Of a stretch of DNA of 64,000 bases, positions 34,265-45,720 are shown piece by piece. A model generated the notes under the pieces. That model searched no databases, was not told where the DNA came from, and worked only from the letters and a program-made list of their open reading frames with translations. The first letter of the stretch is position 1. Every line of letters starts with the position of its first letter. Position numbers and translations under genes: made by a program. The stretch is from positions 506,468-570,467 of the forward strand of contig JAHCVI010000005.1 of the NCBI GenBank assembly GCA_019096155.1, read 5' to 3'. Source of the stretch: Staphylotrichum longicolle (Eukaryota > Ascomycota > Sordariomycetes > Sordariales > Chaetomiaceae).

Positions 34265-35261
34265 ATGCTCTTCTCACTCAACATGGGTTTGACACTCCGG
34301 GCTCTGCTGCTCCTGGCGGCATCGGCCACCCGGGTCACTGCATCCTGTGCTCACGGAACCTCTCTACAGCCTCGCGCTGAGGAGGGTGACGAGGTTCATG
34401 TGGGAAACTTCGGGTACATCGCCACTACTGTATGATTGTTCTTTCACTATAATGTAGGGCGAGAGGCGGTTTAGCTCATACAGAGTCCAGGGCCCTCTCA
34501 ACTGGGCCGCGCTCGACCCCGCGGCCAATTGTGTCTGCGCAACAGGCACCCACCAGTCCCCTATCAACTTGGTCGACGGCGTGTTCACCGTCCTCAAGGG
34601 GAGCGACATCCAGCTAGCTATCAATGACATGCCTAAGGGCGCCGAGTTTGAGAACCTAGGCACTACCGTTGAGGTCATCACCCAGGGCGGTACCTTGAAG
34701 ATTGCCAATGAGACCTTTCAGTTGAAGCAGTTCCACTTCCACCTCCCTAGCGAACACCTCGATAATGGCACTAGGTATTCCAGTTTGTGTCCCCGCCCTA
34801 CTCGTCGGTTTCTGTACCACACTGACCCTGATATAGTGGAGATGCACATGGTCTTCCAGTCCTCTTCGCAGAAAACTGCCGTCATCGGCGTCTACATCAG
34901 CATCGCTCAAGGAAACCCTACCAAGCTCCTCGAGACTGTCTTCAGCGCGGTCGACAAGATCGCCGTCCCGGGAACCAAGACCAAGACGCCGCCGCTCAAC
35001 ATGTCCGAGGTCGTCCGCCTTCTCAAGGCCAACGCGTTCCAGACCTACTCGGGCTCGCTCACCACCCCACCCTGCACCGAGGGCGTCAGCTGGCTTGTGT
35101 CGACCGCGCGCTTGACCGTGTCCCCCAAGACCTTTGTCAAGGCGAGGGATGTCATCAAGTTCAATTCACGATTCCCGCAGAATACGCCGGGCGAGCCGAA
35201 TATCTTGCAGATTGCGTGCGCAGGCGTCGATGGCTGCAGCAGCACCAACCCCGCGAAGTGA
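34265..35261 (+). CDS. Secreted alpha-class carbonic anhydrase
   Basis: It catalyses CO2 hydration to bicarbonate outside the cell. Three exons (34265-34429, 34491-34782, 34837-35261) give 293 aa. Intron 2 uses donor GTTTGT, which restores the expected RYSMEMHMV. Residues 1 to about 27 are a signal peptide. Family landmarks are GPLNWAALD (56-64), QSPINL, and the zinc ligands: two histidines in QFHFHLPSEH (H137, H139) and one in MEMHMV (H156). SLTTPPCTEGVSW near residue 225 is the alpha-CA substrate-pocket signature. The cysteines in CVC near residue 70 and in TPPC could form the usual disulfide. An earlier in-frame ATG lies 18 nt before ATG 34283; either serves the signal peptide. It heads a run of secreted-protein genes. 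Confidence 0.93.
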
Positions 35262-35595
35262 GGGCGTTTGTTCTGGCAGGTGAAGGGGTGCAGAGGGGAA
35301 GGGGTAAATACATGTAAGGGGTGTGTGCAGTGGGGAAAGGGGTGTTGGGCCACTGCACTGATGACCGTGATGAATTCGTTAGTGGTGAGGAAAAGGGAGT
35401 GTGCTTCTGGTTAAGCTTCAATGTTCCAGTCCAGCCAGACTTCAACTTTGGTAATAGATAGCACACCGAAAATTAGCAGGGCCTTTCCAGATGGAGAGGC
35501 TCATCGGTCAAAAGCTACTAACTATACATTGGTAGCGCCTGTTTCAAAACGCTCATTTGTCTTCAGACATGACATTTCATCTTTTCAACTCAAGC
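35262..35595. other. Convergent spacer
   Basis: This is the 3' flank between the carbonic anhydrase and the minus-strand cysteine-rich protein. Nothing further is seen. Confidence 0.5.
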
Positions 35596-36413
35596 TCAGC
35601 AGAATGCTCCAGGGGGGCAGCAGCCGTTGCCGCTGAGGTTGCAGCCTTCGCAACAGTGATTACAATCCGTAAGACGATCAATCGCCGGATTGCTGGTCAG
35701 GTCGCCCAGACAGTTCTTGCCAGGGATCTGGAAGACTTTGAAGCTTCCGATCTTGTCATTCCACCCAACGGTACGCAAGTCAGCCTGGGGGTGGAACACC
35801 TTGTGTTAGCGCCGCCGCAATATAGATATACCACAACAGAACCACATACGTATCCCGGGTGGAAGATGGCAATCTGGTCCGACGATCCACAATTGTAGTC
35901 CCTAAGAAGCAGATTGTCAGTGTCCTTCAACGACGGGGGAATGTCACTGGGACGCTCACGAGTAGGCAACAATCGCATTGTACTCATCGGGGCCAATGGA
36001 AGAGATTGTGTGCCACCTAGCGCAGGATCTAGCGGTTAACCAGGCACCATTTAACAAACGCTGGATTGTTAAGAGGAAAACATACCACGGCGAGTCGAGT
36101 CGAATGCACAAGTTCCAGGGCTGCTTAGCGTATCCGCAGGTGCCTTGCGCCCAGTTGATGTCCCGGCAGATCTCGACCTAGACCAACGCAACATTGAACG
36201 GAATCAGTCTCTGCCCATCTCGTCGCCTGCGTTCTTCGGTGCCGGGATTCTTACCCCGCCATCCTGGCGCTTGCTCAGATGCTCATCCCGTCCGATGAGA
36301 GTAGTGTTCCGAAGCCCGCTGGGACCATCGACGGGTTCCCATGGCTGCTGCTTGCCCGTGGGGGACGAGGCGGCCAGAACGGCCAGGAACGAGAGAGAGA
36401 GGAAGAATCTCAT
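35596..36413 (-). CDS. Small secreted cysteine-rich protein, five exons
   Basis: Five exons (36413-36255, 36177-36086, 36016-35960, 35901-35850, 35784-35596) give 182 aa. All four introns have good donors (GTAAGA, GTATGT, GTGAGC, GTATGT) and YAG acceptors with matching phase. Residues 1-16 are a signal peptide (FFLSLSFLAVLAAS). A KR site at 48-49 suggests Kex2 processing of a propeptide. The mature region opens with VEICRDINWAQGTCGYAKQP and continues through ISSIGPDEYNAIVAYSDYNC and GWNDKIGSFKVFQ. This alternation of short strands, Gly turns and the W-N-D-x-I-x-S-F-x-V stretch resembles a beta-gamma-crystallin-like Greek-key fold. It ends in a compact Cys knot with seven cysteines (CNHCCEGC...CCPPGAFC). 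Role unknown; an apoplastic or effector-like function is possible. Confidence 0.75.
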
Positions 36414-37250
36414 CGTTGAACTTGACAGTCGGTGTTACGCTCTGGTGTTATTGGCGTTCGACGTATCAAATCTCAAATGGCACAGCCAGGAGTCTATCCC
36501 CCAAGCCCTCCTTTCGGACATTATTCCAGTTATATACTTGCTGCGTGATAGATCACTGCACATAACGACTTTCCCTTTATCCGTCGCTTAGTGTGCACCA
36601 AACATGCTTACATGGTGTTTTTGAACAAGAGTGCTCGTTGTCTTTACTCAACAGGAAGATAGTGCTGACCGGGTCTCCTGGCTTTAGGCTGCTGCTTACT
36701 GGGAAATGGCGCTAGTGGTAAGTCAACCCCGGAGTTAAGATTTCTTGCTGCCATTCGCGGACTTCACCATAACGGGCCGCGCGGGGACGACTTTCGGCCG
36801 TTGAGCCGGCTTGCTTGAGCGCCCACCACGATTGGGTGGGGTTCGGAGAGATTTTCTTTCTGCGTCCTGCATTACCTCGGTGTTCGGCTTAACGGAGACC
36901 GGAGTGCTCGGTAATATGTTGAGGCTAAGAGACACGGCACAAATCTCTGAAGCAAAGAGTCGACGCCTCCTGACGTCTGAAAAGGGCCGCCGCTGAGACG
37001 CCGGGGACCCAACCGACACCATGTCACCAGATTCCACCCCTTTTTGCCGGGTTGGGAATTAGCCACAGCACCAACTTCACGCAGAATCGTTTGATTTTTC
37101 AGGATGCATCAACTGAACTCAAATGTTGCGTTGTCATATCAAGTTATTCGGAAAGGCTGGTCTCATTCCAGTTATAAGCCCCAGATTGGCATTTTGAATG
37201 CTTTAGGCCGCTACTAGTGTATCTACCTGCACATTACAAGGGCCGCAAGG
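36414..37250. other. Spacer between two small secreted-protein genes
   Basis: No gene is convincing. A basic 100-codon minus-strand frame at 36735-37037 (Lys/Arg/Pro-rich C-terminus) has no signal peptide or known motif, and I leave it unannotated. Confidence 0.4.
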
Positions 37251-37803
37251 CTAATGCGAGAGACAGTAGAAAGAGCTGAAACAGACTTTCGCGTCATTAT
37301 CGACGTAAAGTTCGCGCCCATTATCCTTGTAGCAAGTGTACGAGTTGTATCCGTTGGAACCAGACCTGGAGGCGAGTTAGAGATCTGTCAGAAATCAAGT
37401 CCTCAACCATTCTGTTATAACTCACCCAACAGCGGAGAAATTGGGTGCGCTAGGAGCGTTGGAACTTAAGTTCTCGTGGAAGGTCACGCCTGAGGGAAAC
37501 CTGCAAGTCACACCTCCGCTTCTTTCCCACTGGACTTGGCCGGAGGCGACCGGGAAGCAAAGGTTGTTCGAGGAGGGCTGATGCTGCAAGTCTGCGCTCG
37601 ACGCATAATACTAAGACGGGCGAAGAGGATTGAATTAGCAAGCATAGGATACGCCTAAGAGAACTAACAAGGCTTACCGCGATGACGGAGTATGCATCGG
37701 GGGTTTGATGAGGCGAAGTGTTCTGGCAATCAACGAGGTGGACCTCATCGGCTGCCGCGAACGCAATTTGAAGCGCCACGAGAAGAGCAGTTTTCAAATA
37801 CAT
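37251..37803 (-). CDS. Small secreted protein, three exons
   Basis: Exons 37803-37678, 37610-37426 and 37365-37251 give 141 aa. Introns are GTAAGC...TCTTAG and GTGAGT...CTCCAG, with phases that close exactly. Residues 1 to about 19 are a signal peptide (LKTALLVALQIAFAAA). The mature part has six cysteines, spaced CQN, NLCFPV, VTCRFP, YTCYKD, KVCFSSFYC, ending FYCLSH. Length, secretion signal and even cysteine number fit fungal small secreted proteins; no known family is recognised. It is in the same orientation as the five-exon secreted gene 0.8 kb downstream, but shows no clear sequence similarity to it beyond class. Confidence 0.7.
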
Positions 37804-38507
37804 GATCAAACGAATATGGCTGTCTATAAGAGCTCTTGACTGGTGAGGTGAAAGCTCCGGGACGACTCGAGCACAGAATTCTGGAGAAATCATCACAATA
37901 TAAATATGAGCAATAAGGTTCCATGATTGTTTCCACCTAAGACTAGCAATTGAGTAAGCTTACTTCCTACGGATGTTACATGCCACTTTCTCTCTCAGTC
38001 CGAAAGTTTGGTCTATGCGTGGCGCTGACACACGGTCTCCACACTGAAAGAATCTTCAGCATGTAGTGCGGACATGGATCTGGCTAGGGGCAAACCGGGA
38101 ATCTGTGGAATCAGGGCCACCTCGCTTGGGTAGCCCCTTATGTTTGTTAGCCCGCATCTTATTATGGCCCCAAATGGAAGTTTTCCCGACCAGATGACTG
38201 CTTCCCTGGCCGTAGGAGGAAAGGTGATGGTCCAGGCACCAGTTCTTTTTTCCAGGCATACCTTAGGAACAAGTGGTTTATTAGAGTACAACTATTGGGC
38301 CACATACGCTCTCAAAAAATGGCTAGCCTCCAGGACCTTAGGTACCTAAGGTAGGGTTAGGGTAACATTGCGGTCATGTGCTGTCGACGTCTATCCACTT
38401 CATAAAACGGCAAGGCTTTTTGTTATGTTCAGCGTAAGCGTGTTCCATTTCACTCCTCGGCTTTCTGATCCGCAAGCGAAGACCTGGGAAACCTCAGACA
38501 ACAAACC
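37804..38507. other. Divergent spacer with 18-bp palindrome
   Basis: It lies between a minus-strand secreted gene and the plus-strand 305-aa gene. No gene is seen. It holds the perfect palindrome at 38335-38352, followed directly by GTAGGGTTAGGGT, about 1.7 units of the fungal telomere hexamer. Confidence 0.5.
38335..38352. repeat. 18-bp perfect palindrome
   Basis: ACCTTAGGTACCTAAGGT equals its own reverse complement. It is the longest of several related TAGGTACCTA elements in spacers of this window. Confidence 0.8.
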
Positions 38508-39488
38508 ATGCCAACGCCTTACTACCCTTCCGTAGCCACTCTGGTTCGGATTCGGATTGCTCAAACCAACTCAAATTCTTCGACTACGGAGAGGGATGAT
38601 TCCGAACATCTCATTGAAACACTTGTCGAAGCAACAAAGCCTCTGCTCGGTGCTCAAGGCCATAGACAAAGTGCGTGGGGCCGGCTGAAGTCTGACCATG
38701 ACACTTACCTGTTATTTTCTTGTGAGTCAAGCCCCCCTTCTGCATCCCTTGCACCAAACCCGTCTAAAGAAAATCAAAACCAAGACTGGGATGACCTCGA
38801 CGCTGCCGACGCCTTCAAATCCTCCCCATCAGCGCACACCCTAGCACACACCCTTGCCGGCCTAACAAACCCCACCCACTCCCCCAATACAGGAGCAATG
38901 GGACACCAAGACGTCCATGTCCCCACCATCAGCACCATCGACTTCACCGGCGGCCGGCTAGACCTAGACCCGCCGGCCGTCCTCGGCCCGCACACCCAAA
39001 TCCGGCATGTGTATTTCCCCGCCCCTGTCCCAGACGCCACGCGCGCGGCCGTGCGGCGCCTGCCGGGGCTGGTGTACCGCTTCGGGATGGGCATCTCGGG
39101 CCAGAAGCCTCCCCTGGGCGGGAGAGAGTGGCTCGCGTATCATCGGGACCCGGCCGCGGGCTGGTTTGTCGGCGAGGACAAGCTTCTTGGAAGTGACGAT
39201 GACGGAAAAGGGGCTGCTGGGACGAAGACGAATGCGAATACGAAGATAACGCGGTGGTGGGGTGGAAGGGAGTGCGACGAGTTTGTTTGTATCGTGTTTT
39301 GGAAGGATGAGGAGCGGCAGAGGAGGTTCCTGAGGGAAGAGACGATTCCTGTGACGGTGCCTGGGGACGAGCCGGAAACGGATATCTGGGTGCGTGATAT
39401 GTCGTTGGCTGAGCAGTGGGAGGGCAAGTTGAGGGAAGCCGGGGCGGTGGGCTGGGAGGACGAATTCGTGGATTTTTGCGTGGTTTGA
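38508..39488 (+). CDS. Hypothetical intracellular protein, possible alpha-beta barrel fold
   Basis: The reading frame is open from 38508 to 39488. An in-frame intron at 38722-38784 (GTGAGT...CCAAG, 63 nt) is likely because its removal gives a smoother sequence (TYLLFSYWDDLDAADAFKSS). The protein would then be 305 aa rather than 326. No signal peptide is present. The N-terminal half (strand, helix with LIETL, strand TYLLFS, then a helix of the AADAFKSSP type) recalls dimeric alpha-beta barrel proteins. The C-terminal half is Trp-rich with WWGGRECDEFVCIVFWKDEE. No catalytic motif is recognised. It is the only non-secreted product in the 34-46 kb run. Confidence 0.55.
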   Translation: MPTPYYPSVATLVRIRIAQTNSNSSTTERDDSEHLIETLVEATKPLLGAQGHRQSAWGRLKSDHDTYLLFSCESSPPSASLAPNPSKENQNQDWDDLDAADAFKSSPSAHTLAHTLAGLTNPTHSPNTGAMGHQDVHVPTISTIDFTGGRLDLDPPAVLGPHTQIRHVYFPAPVPDATRAAVRRLPGLVYRFGMGISGQKPPLGGREWLAYHRDPAAGWFVGEDKLLGSDDDGKGAAGTKTNANTKITRWWGGRECDEFVCIVFWKDEERQRRFLREETIPVTVPGDEPETDIWVRDMSLAEQWEGKLREAGAVGWEDEFVDFCVV

Positions 39489-39699
39489 AAAATGGTCTGA
39501 CCCCGGTTCTGTCCCTGTTTGTATCCTCAACAGAGGCCTGCGGTATCTCTGGCCGAAGCCCGGCCACTGTGACATGTACCGAAATGAGCATGGGGCAAGA
39601 TTGCAGGCAACAATGCAAAGTAGAGGTATGCTAGTACTGTACAGAGTGTGAACTTGAGGACCTTCACCCCTTGCCCGTTGCCTGTCCACCATCAGTCTC
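39489..39699. other. Convergent spacer
   Basis: This short 3' flank separates two convergent genes. No feature is seen. Confidence 0.5.
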
Positions 39700-40914
39700 T
39701 TATCCTGCCGTCCTCGTTACAACACCATGGACGGGGTCAAAAAATTTGCCCTTCTGGTAAAACCACCAGGCTTGAAGAGCAAACCACGCATACGACTCCG
39801 GGTTTTGCAGAATTTCCTGCTTCAGGTCACCATCTCCTCCCACAGCATTGGCAGCAATCGTCCTGATGTCGATATCGCCCACTGCGTTATAGTTGCCAAG
39901 TGCGACGTCGTCGGACTGGCCATCGCTGGCCCCAAGAACGAGGTGGAACAGCCTAAATGAAAGTCGCTTGTCAATGCCTTGCCCTGCGATACCTCAACCT
40001 CAAGCGGAGGCACTGCCCACTGCAACTCACTCATGGTACCACGTCAGTGACGGGGGCGCATAGCGCTGGAATCTCGAGCCCGACTTGCCAATGGCATGGC
40101 CGAGGCTTGGCGGGAGCGTTTATGCCCGTCTTAAAAGATACCGGACAAAGAGTAATGGTGGCTGCATCGGGGGTGCGGTCCTGCGTAGCGGCGAGGTTCC
40201 CAGCTCCGCAGTAGGTGCCTCCCCCATAGTCCCCGTCGAGCACATAGTCGCCGATGGACGACGCGAACCAGGGTACCAATCCTCCGCTCCCGTATCGTAA
40301 GTAAAATGACGTATACACCTCACTGATCTTCTTGAAGCGGCGAAGCCCCGTTACTGGGTCTTTGGGACCCAACAAGTAATTGCCGTTCTTGGCTTGTGCC
40401 GGGCTGTCCCATGCACGTTGGGAGATCCAGTCATCGTTGCAGTAGAGCCAGGGCTTCTTGATCGGATAGCTGGCAGTCCTGCCCTGTTCGAGAAAGTTTC
40501 TTATCCGGTTGAATGTGGCTAGAGGGGAGTCAGTCGTGGCCGTGTCTCGGTGCGGTGGTACCTTGAGTCTCGCCCGCTTATTCACTCACTGAGTACGATT
40601 TGACGGTCATCTTCGCTGGTTGCAGCGAGCCAGATCGTGGCAGCTCTCTGAGCTTGTGACCGCTCATTTGGCTCAATGTTGGGAGTGTCCGAGATGGCAG
40701 CCTGAATGAGCGTGATTGCGTTGGTGGTCAGTTGATCAGCCTCGCTCCAGAAGCTATTCAACTGAGTCAACTTGTCGTCACAACCGCCAAGCGTATTTCC
40801 TGCCACGAAGTAGAAAGCGCCGTTGAGATTGACCAGAGCAAACGACATCCATGGAAAGAAGAGGACAAGAGCCGTCAAGTATTGCCATGTGGCACGATGA
40901 AGGCCAGCCATCAC
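39700..40914 (-). CDS. Secreted HExxH metalloprotease-like protein
   Basis: Four exons (40914-40590, 40518-40142, 40083-40031, 39952-39700) give 335 aa. The third intron (GTGAGT...ATTTAG, 78 nt) is decisive: removing it joins TWYHE to LFHLVLG and restores the zinc motif HELFH at residues 251-255. Exon 3 may instead begin at 40065. Residues 1 to about 26 are a signal peptide. The N-terminal domain carries a conserved-looking NLNGAFYFVAGN...C start; the middle has PWLYCNDDWI and CGAG; after HELFH follow SDDVALGNYNAV and NPESYAWFALQAWWF. The YAWFALQ motif after HExxH is common in fungal zincin-like secreted proteins of the lysine-specific/deuterolysin type. The zinc ligand after HExxH is not identified with certainty, so activity is likely but unproven. 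Confidence 0.75.
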
Positions 40915-41757
40915 GGCGTGCTTGCTCGGGTCGGGGCTTGGTGATCGCTAGTAGGACAGAGGTAGATAGCAGAAAAAAACGGAAGAGGCGGGGAGTTGTC
41001 ATATGTCCTTGAGGACGATCTGATACTGAACCACTTGAAATCTCGTTCGCCGTCAGTCGTGAGACCAGCGTTCTCCTGTGCACCCTAATGAAGCAGGTAA
41101 TTCCTAACCATGTCAGTAAAACCCCACACACGGGGGTGATTGACCGTGAAAATAGCCTCACACCTAGCAACCTACCCGCTGTGTGACAAGGGGCTCAGAG
41201 CCTCCAGTAACTCCCGGTCCGAATACATCAGAGCTAGTGATTCTAGCTTACTCACCAACGAGATGACGGCAAGGCTACCACAGCTCAGCCAATAGTACAA
41301 GTGAATGCGGTCTTTTCATTCTGAGAGGTTTGTAACCTTGCTCTGCGTCGTCGGTTGGTGGTACTGGTTTGGGTCTAACCCTGTCAGCATAGGTAGTATA
41401 GCTTGTGGGAAGAATCTGACTCTTAGTAAGAGCCCTGGTTTGCTACACCGTGACCCATCCCTCGAGTTCTTGACCAGTTTTGGAGAAGATCCGACATGAA
41501 GAGACTCACCGAGCGCGAGATAGAGGTAAGCGCCGACAAGTGGGCATGTTACATTCTCTCTTTGTGGGAGGGAGGGTACCTAATGCGATAAGGAAACCGG
41601 CCCCGACAGCTGCCGGCCAAGTCGCACTCGCATACGAACCTAAGCCGTTGGGCCAGGCAGCTGTGAATCAACCACAAACACCTTATTAATGCTGCGGCCC
41701 TCCGCCATTTCAGTACTTTCTGGAGAACTCGAAGGCAATCTCGCTACCTTACTCAAC
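40915..41757. other. Divergent spacer between protease-like and GH55 genes
   Basis: No gene is supported. It must carry promoters for two secreted enzymes. Confidence 0.45.
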
Positions 41758-44700
41758 ATGAGGTGCTTAATCCTCCTTTTGGCCTGCCTCAGTGCGGCAG
41801 CCCTGGGGAAAGAGAAAGTCTCCCCTCTCAAGATACCCGGGATTTTCGTAAGCCATCTTGACGGATCCATTACCGGCGACCTTCTGAGCTAACGCAGACT
41901 TCTATAGCCTCCACCTGCGTATATGGTGGACAATACCAACAACTTCCACGGGGTAGCCCCTGACAAGGGCACACTCAATGGCCCGGTGTTGAACACCACA
42001 GCCCAGGAAGGCCTACGGCACCAAAAGAACCACCCAAACCATACAACGGCTCACTTCACTTCGGAGTATGCAGGAGACCTGGAGCCGCGTCAGAGCTCCG
42101 GGTACTGGCTCGCCGACATCAAGCACGGCAGGATGCCGTACCAGCACTCAGACTATCAGTTCTTCCGTAACGTCAAGGACTTCGGTGCCAAGGGCGACGG
42201 CGTGACTGACGACACCGTTGCCATTAACCAGGCCGTGGCGTCAGGCAACCGCTGCGGCCTACCCCAGAACTGCGGCTCAACAACCATCTCGGGGGCACTC
42301 GTGTATTTCCCTCCCGGGACATACGTGATCAGCTCCCCCATCATCCAGTACTACTATTCGCAGTTCGTCGGCGACCCCAACAACCGTGCCGTGATCAAGG
42401 GGGCGAAGGACTTCAAGGGCATCGCACTCATCGACACTGACGTCTACATCCCCGGCGGCAATGGTGCCGAGTGGTACATCAACCAGAACCAGTTCTACCG
42501 GCAAATCCGCAACCTGGTCTTTGACCTCACCGCCATGAACGACACCAACCAGGACGGCGACCAGGTCTTTTATCCCACGGGCATCCACTGGCAGGTCGCG
42601 CAGGCCACGTCTCTCCAGAACTTGGAGTTCATCATGCCGGATCCGCACTGGGGCCCGACACAAACCGTCGGTATATTCATGGAGAACGGTAGCGGCGGAT
42701 TTGTCAGCGATCTGGTCTTCAACGGTGGGAACATCGGCTTCCGGGCGGGGTCGCAGCAGTTCACGGCGAGAAACCTGGTGTTCAACAGCTGCGGCACGGC
42801 CATCAGCATGATCTGGGACTGGGGCTTCACTTGGAAGAGCATCACGTTCATCAACTGTTACGTGGCCATCGACTGCCAGGCCATCGGCCAGGGGCCCGAC
42901 GCACAAGGGACGGGCTCCATCACGTTGCTCGACTCCTCCATCACCGCCGTGCCGTACGCTATCCCCGTCAACCCGAACTTCTTGCCCAACTTTGTCATGG
43001 ACAACGTCCAGATCCAGAACGTCGACTTCCTTGTGTATGTGCCGGGGTCGACCAACTACCTGGAGGGCCAGGCGGGGCCCATCACCATCCAGTCGTGGGC
43101 CATGGGCAAGCGGTACGACACCGCCGACGGCGTGGGACGCAACACAATCGGCTTCGTGTCGCCGGTGCCGGACAAGTCACCGTTGCTTCTCGATGCGAGC
43201 GGCAAGTTCTTTGAGAGGGGCAAGCCCCAGTACGAGAGCTTCGGCGCCGCCAGTTTCCTCGTCGCGACAGACTTCGGCATCAGCAACGACGGGACCGGCG
43301 ACCAGTCTGGAGCTATCAACTCACTGCTCTCGGGAAATGTCGGCCGCTTCATCTTCTTCCCGGCCGGCATCTACCGAGTGGAGTCAACAGTGTTTGTTCC
43401 GACGGGCTCTGTATTGGTCGGCGAAGCCTGGTCTCAGATCATGGGTGCCGGGGCTCACTTCCAGGACGAGAGCAATCCGCAGGTCGTGGTTCGCTTTGGC
43501 AATGTGGGCGAAGTGGGGATCATGGAGGTATCCGACTTGCTCTTCACGGTGGAAGGCCCGACACCCGGGGCCATTCTCGTCGAGTGGAACGTGGCCCAGG
43601 GCTCTCAGGGCCAAGCCGGCATGTGGGACTGCCACTTCCGCGTGGGAGGCGCCATCGGTTCCAAGATGCAGCTGGACAACTGCGCCAAGCTGAGTGGCCA
43701 AGTCAAGAATGAGTGCAAGGGGGCTTATATGCTGATGCACATCACCCAGAGGGCCTCGGGCTACTTCGAGAACGTTTGGATGTGGACGGCCGACCACGAT
43801 CTTGACAACCAAGGCCCCGGGGCCAACGACACCGGAGCGGGTCAGATCGATATCTACACGGGCCGTGGGCTCCTGGTCGAGTCCAAGGGTCCCGTGTGGC
43901 TGTACGGTACGGCCTCCGAGCACAACATCTTCTACCAGTACCAGTTCAGCGGGGCATCCAACATATACTCGGGGCACATGCAGACCGAGACACCCTACTT
44001 TCAGCCCAGCCCGAACTCGCTTTCGGTCTACACACCCGGGCCTTCGGATCCGCAATACACTGACTGCAATCCGGGCGCCAACTGTGTCGAAGCCTACGCG
44101 TTGCGGGTGCTCAACTCAACCGACATCTACATCTACGGCGCCGGCTTCTACAACTTCTTTGACTCGTACTCGCAGGACTGTCTCCAGACGGAAACGTGCC
44201 AGCAGCGCATCATCGAGACGTCCTTCAGCGAGCGCATATGGATGTACGATCTGTATAGCAAGGGCTCCATCCAGGCAGTGAGTCCAGCTGGCGGTCAACC
44301 TGCTCCGGCTCTGCAGTCGGATTCCGACGTGCAGCACGGATTCACAACCGAGATCAGTGTCTGGCTGCCCCTTGCATTTGACGGTGCTGCGCAGTATGGC
44401 CTCGGAGTCGGCGGTGAAATCGTTTTCATTGACCCTTCGATCTGGCACGAGGGGAATCCCACTGTCGCCTGCAACCCGCCATGCCAGATCATCTTGCCGC
44501 CGTCGCAGTTGTCCACGACGACCACCATAAACTTCCCGCCGTATACCACGTCCATCAGCGAGATATGTGGCGATGGGGCGGTCACCGTGCACTCGACCGT
44601 CATCAGCATCCCTCCAGGTAAGCAGCCCCAGCAAGAAGCGAACACCGGGAGATAGACTGACCCAAGCCTGACTGACGGCACAGTGACCACGACCGCAATT

Positions 44701-45720
44701 GACTACTGGAACATCAACGTGACAGCATCCACCACGGTCGTCGCCCTTTCCAGCATCCAGCAGGATCCCTTCTACATCACCCAGGCCTGCGACGGCGCGA
44801 CAACCACATTCTTCCCGCCGCCTTTCCCATATCAGACCACCGACGCGTCAAAAAACAACCCCACCGTTACCATCACGAGCGGACCCCCGAGCCCGACCTG
44901 CACCAGCAACTGCGGCAGCAAATGCCACCTCTTCTGCGGCGGCCCCTGCCTCCTCTGTGCGGCCTGCCTGGCCTGCCTACCACCCGGCCCCCCACCACCG
45001 GTACCGCCCCCCTTTCCACCCCCGGTAGGCGGCATCCCAGGGAGCGACGACTGCACGACCGTGACCGCGACAGAGTGCCACACAGTCTGCGTCCCGACCC
45101 CGACGCCGAGCTGCAGCGCTGCCTGCTCGTCCGTGCTCTCGTGCAACCCACAGGGCTCCGACACGACCCAGACCGCGGCGCCCATGGTGTACGCGCCGTT
45201 CGAACAGTGGGGCGCTCCGGACGACTCCGAGGCCGACGACCTGTCGGTCGGGAGCGCGATGGCCGGCCTGCTGACGTCCATCTACGGTGCCTTCCCGCCG
45301 ACGGTGACCGCCACCGGCGGCGGGGGCAGCACTCCGACCGGCTCTCCCTCGGGCTTGGGCATCACGCTCTACTGGGTCAACCAGCTCGGCGGCGGCAAGA
45401 ACACCACCGACTATGTCATGCAATATGGCACCAACCCCTGCGACGGGAGCCAGAACACGCTCTTCGAGAAGGACGACGTCTCCGGCTCGCCGCAGCCCAA
45501 CCAGGTTCTTGTGGGTAGCTTTGGGTTCAAGCTGCCGCCGGGCGGGTTTCAGTGCACGTATAGTAATGGCGATCCCGCCGGGCCGGGGCAATTGGTGTGT
45601 GTCGAAGGCGCCGGCAACATCGCCACGTATCCGTGCTCTAGGGCGCCGAGTAGTAACCAGGGGACTTGTAGTGTGACCGGCGTTTTGGTGACGCATTATG
45701 TCGCCCAAGTTGTGTGTTGA
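41758..45720 (+). CDS. GH55-type exo-beta-1,3-glucanase with long C-terminal extension
   Basis: Predicted to release glucose or short products from beta-1,3-glucan. Three exons (41758-41847, 41908-44617, 44684-45720) give 1278 aa. Residues 1-17 are a signal peptide. GH55 enzymes are two tandem right-handed beta-helix domains. Both are visible, starting at about 119 (VKDFGAKGDGVTDDTVAI) and about 484 (ATDFGISNDGTGDQSGAI), each followed by the VYFPPGTY / IFFPAGIY strand. Typical family members are about 750-800 aa. This one adds about 400 residues: a Thr/Val/Ser-rich stretch, a Cys cluster (CGSKCHLFCGGPCLLCAACLAC), a Pro linker near 1030 (LPPGPPPPVPPPFPPP), and a final Cys-containing domain. 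The extension might anchor the enzyme to a wall or substrate. Intron 2 lies at the start of the extension, consistent with a later fusion. Confidence 0.88.

Noticed and set aside
36735..37037. Basic 100-codon minus-strand frame
   Set aside because: No motif, signal peptide or splicing partner; evidence too thin to call a gene.
40031..40100. Apparent frameshifts in the metalloprotease-like gene, including a TGAGTGAG duplication
   Set aside because: Introns GTATCT...AAG and GTGAGT...TTTAG explain all frame changes and rebuild HELFH.
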